Positions 29,206 through 37,717 of a DNA stretch of 64,000 nt are shown here, piece by piece. The stretch lies in assembly GCF_002234575.2 (NCBI RefSeq), contig NZ_CP022464.2, forward strand, positions 1 to 64,000, read 5' to 3'. This DNA comes from Enterocloster bolteae. GTDB lineage: Bacteria > Bacillota > Clostridia > Lachnospirales > Lachnospiraceae. Under the pieces are notes generated by a model, which searched no databases, was not told where the DNA came from, and saw only the letters and a list, made by a program, of their open reading frames with translations. Within the stretch, counting starts at the first letter, position 1. The number at the start of each line of letters is the position of its first letter. A program made the position numbers and the translations under genes.

Positions 29206-29248
29206 TTAGAATGCTAATGATTATAATTCAAACTATATACCGTGTCAA
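29206..29248 (-). promoter_or_regulatory. Promoter and candidate operator of the marR operon
   Basis: On the minus strand, TTGACA (29248-29243), 17-bp spacer, TATAAT (29225-29220), both perfect. A 26-bp imperfect palindrome at 29206-29231 covers the -10 box: half-sites TTGAATTATAAT and ATTAGCATTCTAA surround a central C. A repressor bound there would block RNA polymerase. Confidence 0.75.
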
Positions 29249-29311
29249 TTGGATTTTGCCTATGCTGCCGATATTTATTACTTTCCCCGTACTTTACAAT
29301 CTTCTTAAATT

Positions 29312-29385
29312 TTATCATATATCAATATTAATTTATCGAATATCAATAAAAATGTATTGAAAAATAGTATAAATGGTGTTATATT
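29312..29385 (+). promoter_or_regulatory. Promoter with two 16-bp direct repeats before the DUF2975 operon
   Basis: TTATCATATATCAATA (29312-29327) and TTATCGAATATCAATA (29333-29348) are spaced exactly 21 bp, two helical turns. Just downstream are TTGAAA (29357-29362), a 17-bp spacer and TATATT (29380-29385). The repeats are good candidates for binding by the XRE protein encoded in the operon. Confidence 0.6.
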
Positions 29386-29499
29386 CCAATTAAGGAATCT
29401 CAAGTAAGAAATTCCAGGTGAGGCTTTTACCAGGGTAACCCGCAAGCCCCACAAGCCCTTTTGCAGGGCACATAAGCAATACAGAAAGGTGGATTTAGT

Positions 29500-29946
29500 A
29501 TGAATATGCGTTTGGTAAGGTTTACAAAAGGGCTTCTGGACATCATGTTTTATGTGGGGATGGCTATAACAGCGGCAATTCCGCTTATTTTCCATTATGT
29601 AGGTATGTATATAGAGAAATTCAGGACCTACTACGTGGTTCAGTGTGCGCTTTACATGGCGTCCGGGGTGCTGGCTCTTTTGCTGGTGCTGGAGTTGCGG
29701 CGGATGTTTGCAACTGTGCTGGCAGATGACGCATTTGTGATGGAAAATGCGGCATCCTTAAAACGAATGGGGAAATGCAGCTTTCTCATAGCCGTTCTGT
29801 CTGTTCTCCGCCTTTTTGTGGCGTTTACTCCGGCCACAGCAGTGATTATTATTGTGTTTTCAATCGCAGGCCTTTTCTGTTTTGTGCTTTGTCTGGTATT
29901 TGAACAGGCGATCCGCTACAAGCAGGAAAATGACCTGACCATATAG
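29500..29946 (+). CDS. DUF2975 family membrane protein
   Basis: A 148-residue protein with four predicted membrane helices (around residues 12-32, 48-68, 92-112, 116-138) and the DUF2975 signature near DAFVMENAASLKRMGKCSFL. Across Firmicutes such proteins are almost always encoded with a small YozG-like XRE regulator, which follows here after 15 bp. The function of the pair is unknown. GAAAGGTGG precedes the ATG. Confidence 0.85.
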   Translation: MNMRLVRFTKGLLDIMFYVGMAITAAIPLIFHYVGMYIEKFRTYYVVQCALYMASGVLALLLVLELRRMFATVLADDAFVMENAASLKRMGKCSFLIAVLSVLRLFVAFTPATAVIIIVFSIAGLFCFVLCLVFEQAIRYKQENDLTI

Positions 29947-29961
29947 ACAGGGAGGAATGAC

Positions 29962-30192
29962 ATGGGAATTGTAATCAATCTGGATGTGATGATGGCCAGG
30001 AGAAAAAAGGGCCTGAAGGAATTGTCTGCGGAAGTGGATATTACCATGGCAAATCTGTCCATCCTGAAAAATAATAAAGCAAAGGCAATCCGGTTTTCCA
30101 CTCTGGAGGCGATCTGTAAAGCTCTGGACTGCCAGCCGGGAGATATATTAAGTTATGAACAAGAGGAAGGAGAGGATGAGAATGGACGATAA
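29962..30192 (+). CDS. YozG-like XRE-family regulator
   Basis: A 76-residue protein with the helix-turn-helix MGIVINLDVMMARRKKGLKE, LSAEVDITMANLSILKNNKA and CKALDCQPGDILSYE, the pattern of small YozG/HTH_26 regulators. It partners with the DUF2975 gene just upstream and overlaps the DUF4173 gene slightly. It probably binds the twin repeats before the operon. GGGAGG precedes the ATG. Confidence 0.9.
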   Translation: MGIVINLDVMMARRKKGLKELSAEVDITMANLSILKNNKAKAIRFSTLEAICKALDCQPGDILSYEQEEGEDENGR

Positions 30193-31681
30193 GATGTATT
30201 TGGCCGCAACAGCCCAGGGGGAAGTAAAGGTCACAGGGGGACGGGCAGAGGAGAAATTAGGCGCACGTCTGCAGCGGATTGGAAAGGAGTTTGGTTTTTT
30301 CGGCGTTCTCAGCATTTTTTATGGTGTAAGCGCCAGCTTCTGCCTGTTTCGGAATCCTCTGGGGATTACAGTCCCTTTGTTTGTGGCGGTGACCTATGGG
30401 GCTGCATTTCTGATATTCAGAAAAATGGGGGTGCCCATCAAGAAGGATTCTTATTTGCTGGCAGCCGTATCCCTTTTGATTGGGCTTTCCGCCTGTTTTA
30501 CGGGTAATATGGCAGTTGGTTATTATATGAACCGTCTGGCTCTGATTTTGCTGTTCTGTATTTTCATCCTTCACCAGTGCCATCAGGATAATAAGTGGAA
30601 TATAGGAAAATACATGGCTTCCATTGTTCTGTATCTGGCTCAGGCCGTGGGGATGGTTCTCTACCCCTTCCGCCATTTAGGGGAATATATACTGTCCCTT
30701 AAGGATAAACGGAGCCGGAATGTGTTCCGGCTGCTGGCAGGCGCCTGTGCGGCTGTACCGGCTGTCATATTCCTGTGTGTGCTCTTGTCTGGAGCTGATA
30801 TGGTATTCAGGAACATGCTGTCAGTTGTCATTTCAAAGTTCCTCAATCCGGTTACCCTGTTTATGGTGGTGATCCAGACCGTATTCTGGTCACTGGCCAT
30901 GTACTGCCTGGTCTGCAGCGCCTATGGAGGAAGCATCAGCGACGGGATGGTCAATGTACGCAGGCATTCGCCGGTGGCAGCGGTCAGCTTCATGGCCATG
31001 GTGGGTTTGGTTTATCTGGTATTCTGTGTCATCCAGATTGTGTATCTTTTTATGGGAAAGGGCAGCCTGCCGGAGGGGATGACCTATTCCCAGTACGCCA
31101 GACAGGGATTTTTCCAGCTTCTCTTTGTGGCTGTCCTGAACCTTGTGATGGTGCTAATGTGTCTTAAGTATTTTCGGGAACATGTGCTGTTAAATGGGTT
31201 TCTGCTTCTGGTCAGCCTCTGTACCTATGTGATGCTGGCATCCGCTGTGTACAGAATGGTGCTATATGTACAGCAGTACCAGCTGACATTTCTCAGAATC
31301 CTGGTTCTATGGTTTTTGGCCATGCTGTTTGTGCTCATGGCAGGGGTGGTAATTCTTATTTTCAATCATGAGTTTCCTCTGTTCCGGTTCTGCCTGGCTG
31401 TGGTATCCTCCTTTTATCTGGTATTTGCCTGGATGAGGCCGGACTATATAACAGCCCGCTATAATGTGGCGCACAGGGACAGCATTGCCGGGGTGGAGCA
31501 GAGCGACTTTATGCGCCTTTCCACAGATGCCGCACCGGCCCTGAAGGGAATGGAGGATTCCGAAATAAAGGAGCGCCTTCTGTCCTGGTATGCCAAAAGA
31601 TACGAGGTTTGGGATGATGGGAACCCCATGGGACTCAGGACCTTTAATTTTTCAGTACTGAAAGCCAGAAATAAACTCTGA
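30182..31681 (+). CDS. DUF4173-family polytopic membrane protein
   Basis: A 499-residue membrane protein with about 11-12 helices and a soluble C-terminal tail of about 75 residues ending in ERLLSWYAKRYEVWDDG. The arrangement fits DUF4173/DUF4153-type proteins, which are uncharacterised. The ATG at 30182 lies 9 bp after AAGGAG; the in-frame ATG at 30176 is too close to it. It overlaps the XRE gene end by 11 bp, making a three-gene operon (DUF2975, XRE, DUF4173). Confidence 0.8.
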   Translation: MDDKMYLAATAQGEVKVTGGRAEEKLGARLQRIGKEFGFFGVLSIFYGVSASFCLFRNPLGITVPLFVAVTYGAAFLIFRKMGVPIKKDSYLLAAVSLLIGLSACFTGNMAVGYYMNRLALILLFCIFILHQCHQDNKWNIGKYMASIVLYLAQAVGMVLYPFRHLGEYILSLKDKRSRNVFRLLAGACAAVPAVIFLCVLLSGADMVFRNMLSVVISKFLNPVTLFMVVIQTVFWSLAMYCLVCSAYGGSISDGMVNVRRHSPVAAVSFMAMVGLVYLVFCVIQIVYLFMGKGSLPEGMTYSQYARQGFFQLLFVAVLNLVMVLMCLKYFREHVLLNGFLLLVSLCTYVMLASAVYRMVLYVQQYQLTFLRILVLWFLAMLFVLMAGVVILIFNHEFPLFRFCLAVVSSFYLVFAWMRPDYITARYNVAHRDSIAGVEQSDFMRLSTDAAPALKGMEDSEIKERLLSWYAKRYEVWDDGNPMGLRTFNFSVLKARNKL

Positions 31682-31756
31682 GAATTTCTCTATGAATCCC
31701 ATGGTTTTTCATGTATACTATGAAAAGAAAAACGCGGATGATATGGAGCTGACAAT

Positions 31757-32293
31757 ATGAAAATAGCAGTGATGGGATACAGCGGTGCGGGGAAATCCAC
31801 ACTGGCTAAGAAACTGGGCAGGCTCTACGACTGCCCGGTTCTGTATTTGGACAGGATACAATTTGAGCCCGGATGGAAAGAGAGAAACCGGGAAGAAGCA
31901 AAACGTATGGCAGAGGAATTTTTGAATGAGAATCAGGACACGGGCTGGATTATTGACGGAAACTACGCTAAATTCTGCCAGGAACGGCGTCTGGAGGAAG
32001 CGGATCTCATTGTATTTATGGACTATACCAGAAGAATCTGCCTGTGGCAGGCGGTGAAACGGTATCTGGAATACAGGGATAAAACCAGGGAGAGCATGGC
32101 AGAGGGCTGCCGGGAGAAGATTGACTGGGACTTTGTGAAATGGATTCTCCGTGACGGGAGGGATGAGAACCACAGCTATCGGTCCATTAAAGCCAGATAT
32201 CCCCATAAGACGCTGGTGGTCCGCAACCGGAAACAGCTGAAGGACAGCATGACAAGGCTGATATTGAGAAGCCGTGAGAGGACATTGGGATGA
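31757..32293 (+). CDS. P-loop kinase-like protein (FlaR/adenylate-kinase-like)
   Basis: The 178-residue protein starts MKIAVMGYSGAGKSTLAKKL, a perfect Walker A, then YDCPVLYLDRIQFEPGW and GWIIDGNYAKFCQER, the pattern of proteins named DNA topology modulation protein FlaR or adenylate-kinase-like. The arginine-rich lid (YTRRICLWQAVKRYLEYRDK) is typical of NMP-kinase folds. The substrate is unknown. Its stop overlaps the next ATG (ATGA at 32290), so it is translationally coupled to the decarboxylase-like gene. Confidence 0.85.
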   Translation: MKIAVMGYSGAGKSTLAKKLGRLYDCPVLYLDRIQFEPGWKERNREEAKRMAEEFLNENQDTGWIIDGNYAKFCQERRLEEADLIVFMDYTRRICLWQAVKRYLEYRDKTRESMAEGCREKIDWDFVKWILRDGRDENHSYRSIKARYPHKTLVVRNRKQLKDSMTRLILRSRERTLG

Positions 32294-33807
32294 GACAGGA
32301 AGAACTTCTGATTAACCGCCTGGCCGCATATGCCAGGTCGGACATGTATCCCTTCCATATGCCAGGGCATAAGCGCAGGACGGGGCCGGAGGATTTCTTT
32401 ATGAACTCCTGCGTGGACTCCTTTACAAATCCCTTTGCAGTGGATATAACGGAGATTGAGGGGTTTGATAATCTTCACCATCCAGAGGGCATTTTAAGGG
32501 ACTCCATGAAATGGGCGGCAGATGTCTATGGGGCGGACCAGACTTATTATATGATTAATGGAAGTACCGGCGGGATACTGGCAGCAGTATGCGGATCCGT
32601 TCCCAGAGGCGGGAGAATCCTGGTGAGCAGGAACTGCCATAAATCCGTGTACCATGGAATCTGTCTGAATCAGCTGAAAACCTCTTATGTTTATCCACAG
32701 GAGATAGAAGGATTGGGGATACAGGGAGGAATTACGGCTGAAGATGTGGACAGGATGCTTAACCGGTATATGGATACACAGGCCGTACTTATCGTATGTC
32801 CGACCTATGACGGAATTGTATCCGATATAGAGGCCATTGCCCGGATTGTACACAGGGCCGGGCTTCCGTTGATTGTGGATGAGGCCCACGGCGCCCATTT
32901 CCGCTATGACGCCATGTTTCCTGTGTCTGCCCTGGACCTGGGAGCAGATGTGGTGATTCAGAGCGTCCACAAGACCCTTCCCAGCCTGACCCAGACAGCC
33001 CTGCTCCATATTAAATGCAACCGGCCGGACGGAGGATGCTATGCAGACAGGGAGCGGATTGACCGGTATATCCATATGGTGCAGAGCAGCAGCCCTTCTT
33101 ATGTGCTAATGGCCAGTATAGAGAACAGTATATACCAGATGGAACAGACGGATATGGCGCCCTATGGGAAACAGCTTCACAAGCTGCGCCGGAGACTGGG
33201 TCAGATGAGGCATCTTCGTCTTGCGGATACAGGGCTTATAGGACAGGCCGGAATCAGGGACCTGGATATCTCCAAAATCGTGGTGTCTACCAGGGGAACC
33301 TGCCTGTATCCGGCAGAAGATGGATTGACCGGATTTACAGGCGCGCAGCTGGATGACATTCTGCGCAGAGAATATCACCTGGAGATGGAGATGTGCGGGG
33401 CAGATTACGTGACAGCCATTACCACGGTTATGGACAGCGGGGAAGGCCTGGAGCGGCTGGGGGATGCATTGACCAGGATTGACAGCCAACTGACGGATGC
33501 CGGTTATAAACCAGACGGGCGCAGCGGGAACCAGAAAAGTGTATACAGTATGCGGTGCGACACGGCCATGTCCATGGGAGAGGCCATGGAGGAGAACATG
33601 GCGTCTGTCGGTCTGGAGGACAGCGCAGGGTGTATTTCCGGGGAGTTTGTCTATATTTATCCGCCGGGTATCCCCATTGTGGCTCCCGGGGAATGGATCA
33701 GCAGACCCATTCTGGAAGTGATCCTGGAATACAGGGATAAGGGGCTTCCGGTACAGGGGCCTGCGGACCAATCCCTAAGGACCATCCGGGTTGTGCAGAA
33801 GGATTGA
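32290..33807 (+). CDS. Orn/Lys/Arg decarboxylase-family PLP enzyme
   Basis: The 505-residue protein has the start YPFHMPGHKRR and the PLP-site motif DEAHGAHF, followed by VIQSVHKTLPSLTQTALLH, in which the Lys of SVHKT should bind PLP. The C-terminal domain with YPPGIPIVAPGEWIS is characteristic of this group, which includes B. subtilis YaaO and SpeA (arginine or lysine decarboxylases). The exact substrate cannot be read. A guanylate-kinase-like gene follows after 55 bp; in B. subtilis, yaaO likewise precedes a nucleotide kinase gene (tmk). Confidence 0.9.
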   Translation: MRQEELLINRLAAYARSDMYPFHMPGHKRRTGPEDFFMNSCVDSFTNPFAVDITEIEGFDNLHHPEGILRDSMKWAADVYGADQTYYMINGSTGGILAAVCGSVPRGGRILVSRNCHKSVYHGICLNQLKTSYVYPQEIEGLGIQGGITAEDVDRMLNRYMDTQAVLIVCPTYDGIVSDIEAIARIVHRAGLPLIVDEAHGAHFRYDAMFPVSALDLGADVVIQSVHKTLPSLTQTALLHIKCNRPDGGCYADRERIDRYIHMVQSSSPSYVLMASIENSIYQMEQTDMAPYGKQLHKLRRRLGQMRHLRLADTGLIGQAGIRDLDISKIVVSTRGTCLYPAEDGLTGFTGAQLDDILRREYHLEMEMCGADYVTAITTVMDSGEGLERLGDALTRIDSQLTDAGYKPDGRSGNQKSVYSMRCDTAMSMGEAMEENMASVGLEDSAGCISGEFVYIYPPGIPIVAPGEWISRPILEVILEYRDKGLPVQGPADQSLRTIRVVQKD

Positions 33808-33862
33808 TTTTATATTAAGACGGAATGAGAACTGACTGAGATTAGAAAGTGCAGAGAGAATC

Positions 33863-34489
33863 ATGGGAAAGATATTTTATGTCATGGGCAAGAGTGCCTC
33901 GGGAAAAGATACCATATATAAGAAGCTCCACAGCAGAATGCCGGAACTTAAGACAGTTACCATGTATACCACCAGACCCATACGGGACGGGGAACACAAT
34001 GGGGTGGAGTATTTTTTTGTGGACCCCTCCTATCTGGACCAGTGCAGGAAAGATGGTATTTTAATTGAATGCCGGACGTATGACACGGTATACGGCCCGT
34101 GGAGTTATTTTACAGCGGACGATGGGCAGATCGATCTGAAAACAGGCAATTATCTGATTATGGGCACTCTGGAATCCTACGGGAAGATGCGTGCTTATTA
34201 TGGAGAGGAAGCCCTTGTCCCTATCTATATTCATGTAGAGGATGGATTGAGGCTGCGCCGGGCTTTGGAACGGGAGCAGCAGCAGACCGTGCCTAAGTAT
34301 AAGGAAATGTGCAGGCGTTTTCTGGCAGATGAGGAGGATTTCAGCCCCAGCCATCTGGAACAGAGCAATATAACAAGGCAGTATGAAAATGTAGTGCTGG
34401 AGGATTGTCTCAGGGAAATTGTGCAGGAGATTGGGAGAGTTTGCCATACGCAATCAAATGCAGGACAGCCGGAAGTTCAGGACATCTGA
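33863..34489 (+). CDS. Guanylate kinase-like protein
   Basis: A 208-residue P-loop protein with MGKIFYVMGKSASGKDTIYK, then TVTMYTTRPIRDGEHNGVEY (the GMP-binding TTRP motif) and a C-terminal helix. It resembles guanylate kinase, but the P-loop is GKSASGKD and the lid region is unusual, so it may act on another nucleotide. It is the last gene of the three-gene cluster with a strong terminator after it. A bona fide gmk elsewhere in the genome would support a special role here. Confidence 0.8.
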   Translation: MGKIFYVMGKSASGKDTIYKKLHSRMPELKTVTMYTTRPIRDGEHNGVEYFFVDPSYLDQCRKDGILIECRTYDTVYGPWSYFTADDGQIDLKTGNYLIMGTLESYGKMRAYYGEEALVPIYIHVEDGLRLRRALEREQQQTVPKYKEMCRRFLADEEDFSPSHLEQSNITRQYENVVLEDCLREIVQEIGRVCHTQSNAGQPEVQDI

Positions 34490-34506
34490 AGCCGGATATT
34501 ATAAAA

Positions 34507-34556
34507 TACGTGCTGTGAAAGCCAACTGGATTCGGCTTTCGCAGCACGTTATTTTT
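34507..34556 (+). terminator. Terminator after the kinase-decarboxylase cluster
   Basis: A stem of about 16 bp, ACGTGCTGTGAAAGCC/GGCTTTCGCAGCACGT (one mismatch), with TTATTTTT after it. Confidence 0.85.
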
Positions 34557-34599
34557 GTATGAAAAATTATTATGTAAAGAATCAGTGCGCCACCTGGCC

Positions 34600-35622
34600 T
34601 CAGATACTGTGCACCGGCTTCTGGGGTCTTCCGGTCTGCGGATTCTCCAGATTATATTCATTAATCTTATTAAACAGCTGCCTGGCGCTGATGCCCAGCT
34701 TATAGGCGGTGGCTGATATGTTCCACCCCATCTGGTTAAGTACCCACTGAAGGTACTCCTTCTCGCTGCGGCGCTTGAATTCCCGCCAGGGGACGATTCC
34801 TGCCTGGGTAAAGGCGGTGGAAGGACTGTCGTCATCTGTTGTCTTCAGATTATAGAGAATCGGTATTCCTTCCGTGGTGATGACATGGTTCTTGGAGAGG
34901 ACCACCATCCGGTCCACATGGTTCCTCAGCTCCCTGATGTTGCCCGGATAATCATAATTAATAAGAAAATCCCAGGCCTTCTCGTCGATGCTGTCGATTC
35001 TGATTTGGTTTACCCGCTGGGATTCCTCCAGGAAGAAGTGAATCATGTCCACTAGGTCCTCCTTCCTCTCCTTGAGGGCGGGGATGCGGATGACAATGGT
35101 ACTGATACGGTAAAAGAAATCTTCGCGGAACGTACTGTTGCGGACCTTGGCTACCAGATCACGGTTGGTGGCGGTTATCAGCCGGAAATCGAGCTGCTTG
35201 CTGTTGTTGCCGCCGATTCGCTCGATTCTCTTTGTCTCAATGGCCCGCAGAAGCTTTACCTGGGTGGTCAGGTTGATGTCGCCCACTTCATCTAAGAACA
35301 GGGTGCTCTTATCAGCCAGCTCGAATTTTCCGGCCCTTCCCTTGATGGCGCCTGTAAACGCGCCCTGTTCATGGCCGAACAGTTCTGCTTCCAGAAGGGA
35401 TTCCGTATAGGCATTACAGTTGACCGCTATGAGCGGCATATCGGAACGGCGGCTGCAGGCATGGATATACTGTGCAGCCACATCCTTGCCGGAACCGGAT
35501 TCACCGATAAGGAGGACGTTTACATTGGAAGCTGCCACACGTTCACAGTCTTCCAATGCCCTCCGGTAGGCAGGGGATTTTGTGTTGAAAAAAAACTTTT
35601 TTTTCATATCGTTTTCGTCCAT
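34600..35622 (-). CDS. Sigma-54-dependent activator without an input domain (likely controls glycine reductase)
   Basis: The 340-residue protein is an AAA+ bacterial enhancer-binding protein: Walker A GESGSGKD near residue 40, the sigma-54 contact loop GAFTGA, Walker B LFLDEVGDI, the Arg-finger segment REDFFYRIS, and a C-terminal Fis-type helix-turn-helix (NISATAYKLGISARQLFNKI). There are only about 20 residues before the AAA+ core, so no receiver, PAS or GAF domain is present. It is divergent from grdX, and a perfect -24/-12 promoter lies in front of grdX. It most likely activates the glycine reductase operon; the signal must come from another protein or from expression level. Confidence 0.92.
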   Translation of the reverse strand: MDENDMKKKFFFNTKSPAYRRALEDCERVAASNVNVLLIGESGSGKDVAAQYIHACSRRSDMPLIAVNCNAYTESLLEAELFGHEQGAFTGAIKGRAGKFELADKSTLFLDEVGDINLTTQVKLLRAIETKRIERIGGNNSKQLDFRLITATNRDLVAKVRNSTFREDFFYRISTIVIRIPALKERKEDLVDMIHFFLEESQRVNQIRIDSIDEKAWDFLINYDYPGNIRELRNHVDRMVVLSKNHVITTEGIPILYNLKTTDDDSPSTAFTQAGIVPWREFKRRSEKEYLQWVLNQMGWNISATAYKLGISARQLFNKINEYNLENPQTGRPQKPVHSI

Positions 35623-36027
35623 AAGCGTGTCTCCTGTACTTGATTTTTAAAAAATTATTAATTATGCATAAAATTGAGAAAAAATTAACATGAAAATTGT
35701 AAAAGAAGGGAAATGTGGAAGCAAAAAATAAAAAGAATCCCTCCCTACCCCCTATTATAACTGAAATTTATTTCACTATCAAGAAAAATAGTTCATGAAA
35801 AAAAGGAAATTTAAAAAGGCCAGAAGTTAAAAGAATGACAAAATAGACAATATAGAAAACCTATAAAGGACGGAAACCCGATAGAAAAAATGTATTTCCG
35901 TTGGTTAAAAGGTAAAAAAATAAAAAAAATCCCGCTTTAGAAAAAGTTGGCACGATAATTGCTCTAATATTATGTGGAATGGAATCCTATGCCTAATAAA
36001 TAAGAAAGATCTAAAGGGTGAAACATC
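35623..36027. promoter_or_regulatory. Regulatory gap between the activator and grdX, with -24/-12 promoter
   Basis: A 405-bp AT-rich gap. TTGGCAC (35947-35953) and TTGCT (35959-35963), with five bases between, match the sigma-54 consensus TGGCAC-N5-TTGCW perfectly, about 65 bp before the grdX ATG. Upstream activator sites should lie at 35650-35900. CGGAAA/TTTCCG (about 35870-35900) is one loose inverted repeat; nothing stronger was seen. No gene is evident. Confidence 0.93.
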
Positions 36028-36423
36028 ATGTACATCGTAGTGACAAACAACGTGAAGTGCAGGGACAGATATCAGGACAAATTAAAAGTGGACTTCCTGG
36101 AAAACGGTTCCTACATTGATGTGTTAATCAAGGTGAGAAACTATATACATAAAGGTTATCGCCTGGAAACCCATCCTATGGCAGGGAGCCTGAAGCCTAA
36201 CCAGATTCCTTACAAAACAATCATAATTTCCGACTCTGAGGTTGAAAAAGAAGAATTTTACCAGTTTGAGATGGTGATGGAGAACAGTATTCAGTCCTGT
36301 GAGAAATTCATGAAGGACAGACGGACTCCTGATTGGCCGGAAAATATACTGGAAGACTTCAGGGACGTGGATTTATCCTTGATTGAAGGAGCTGTAAAAA
36401 AAATAATATACAAGGAGGAGTGA
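36028..36423 (+). CDS. grdX: GrdX, glycine reductase operon protein
   Basis: A 131-residue protein beginning MYIVVTNNVKCRDRY with a Phe/Glu-rich centre (KEEFYQFEMVMENSIQSCEK). It matches the small GrdX proteins found at the start of glycine reductase operons in Clostridia; the function is unknown. It is the first gene after the sigma-54 promoter, only 4 bp before grdE. AAAGGGTG precedes the ATG. No transmembrane segment or known catalytic motif is seen. Confidence 0.9.
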   Translation: MYIVVTNNVKCRDRYQDKLKVDFLENGSYIDVLIKVRNYIHKGYRLETHPMAGSLKPNQIPYKTIIISDSEVEKEEFYQFEMVMENSIQSCEKFMKDRRTPDWPENILEDFRDVDLSLIEGAVKKIIYKEE

Positions 36424-36427
36424 TTAG

Positions 36428-37708
36428 ATGAAACTTGAGTTGGGGTGCGTTCAGATTAACGACATTCAGTTTGCATCGGAATCAAAAGTGGAAAACGGAA
36501 CTATTTATGTTAATGCAGAAGAGTTGAAGGCACTTTTGTTGGAAGATGAAAACCTGAAGTCCGTTGAGCTGGAGATTGCAAAACCAGGAGAGAGTGTCCG
36601 TATCATGCCAGTAAAGGACGTGATCGAGCCACGTGTAAAAGTCAACGGAGGTGGAAACTTATTCCCAGGCGTTATTTCCAAGGTGGAGACAGTGGGAAGC
36701 GGAAGGACCAACGTATTAAAGGGTTCCGCAGTTGTTACCACAGGTAAGATTGTTGGCTTCCAGGAAGGTATCATCGACATGTGCGGCGAGGGAGCTAAGT
36801 ACACACCATTCTCCCAGTTAAACAACCTGGTTGTTGTATGCGAGCCAATTGACGGACTTGCAAAGCATGCTCATGAGAAGGCTGTCAGATTCGCAGGCCT
36901 GAAGGCTGCTGATTATATCGGCAAGCTGGCTAAGGACGTAGAGCCTGATGAAGTTAAGGTATATGAGACCTGTTCCGTTAAAGAAGGAATTGAAAAGTAT
37001 CCTGAGCTTCCAAGAGTAGCTTACGTACTTATGCTTCAGAGCCAGGGCCTGATGCATGATACATATGTATACGGAGTAGATATGAAGCAGTCCCTGCCAA
37101 CCATCTTAAACCCAACCGAATTAATGGATGGTGCTATCTTAAGCGGTAACTGCGTATCTGCATGCGATAAGAACACAACCTATCATCACCTTAACAATCC
37201 TGTTATCGCAGACTTATTTGAACAGCACGGAAAGACCCTGAACTTTGTAGGTGTAATCATCACCAACGAGAACGTATACCTTGCTGACAAGATGCGTTCT
37301 TCTGACTGGACATCCAAACTTTGCGAGTTCTTAGGCGTTGACGGCGCTATCGTTTCCCAGGAGGGCTTCGGTAACCCAGATACTGACCTTATCATGAACT
37401 GCAAGAAAATTGAAGCAAAAGGCGTTAAGACTGTTATCATCACAGATGAGTACGCAGGCCGCGACGGTGCTTCCCAGTCCTTAGCAGATGCAGATGCAAG
37501 CGCTAATGCTGTTGTTACAGGCGGAAACGCAAACATGGTCATCAACTTACCGGCAATGGATAAAGTAATCGGATATCCTGAGGTTGCTGATATCATTGCA
37601 GGCGGATTCGACGGAAGCTTACAGAAAGACGGTTCCATTGTTGCTGAGCTTCAGGTAATCACAGGAGCAACAAATGAGATGGGCTTCAATAAATTAAGTG
37701 CCAGATAG
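36428..37708 (+). CDS. grdE: Glycine reductase component B, GrdE proprotein
   Basis: GrdE is the substrate-specific component of glycine reductase. The 426-residue proprotein is expected to self-cleave at Asn-Cys in SGNCVSACDKN (Cys242) into beta and alpha chains; the Cys becomes the pyruvoyl group that forms a Schiff base with glycine. The position agrees with the published cleavage site in related clostridia. The AAGGAGG site and 4-bp gap link it to grdX; grdB follows after 9 bp. Codon use here is strongly biased, like that of a highly expressed gene. Confidence 0.95.
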   Translation: MKLELGCVQINDIQFASESKVENGTIYVNAEELKALLLEDENLKSVELEIAKPGESVRIMPVKDVIEPRVKVNGGGNLFPGVISKVETVGSGRTNVLKGSAVVTTGKIVGFQEGIIDMCGEGAKYTPFSQLNNLVVVCEPIDGLAKHAHEKAVRFAGLKAADYIGKLAKDVEPDEVKVYETCSVKEGIEKYPELPRVAYVLMLQSQGLMHDTYVYGVDMKQSLPTILNPTELMDGAILSGNCVSACDKNTTYHHLNNPVIADLFEQHGKTLNFVGVIITNENVYLADKMRSSDWTSKLCEFLGVDGAIVSQEGFGNPDTDLIMNCKKIEAKGVKTVIITDEYAGRDGASQSLADADASANAVVTGGNANMVINLPAMDKVIGYPEVADIIAGGFDGSLQKDGSIVAELQVITGATNEMGFNKLSAR

Positions 37709-37717
37709 GAGGATAAG

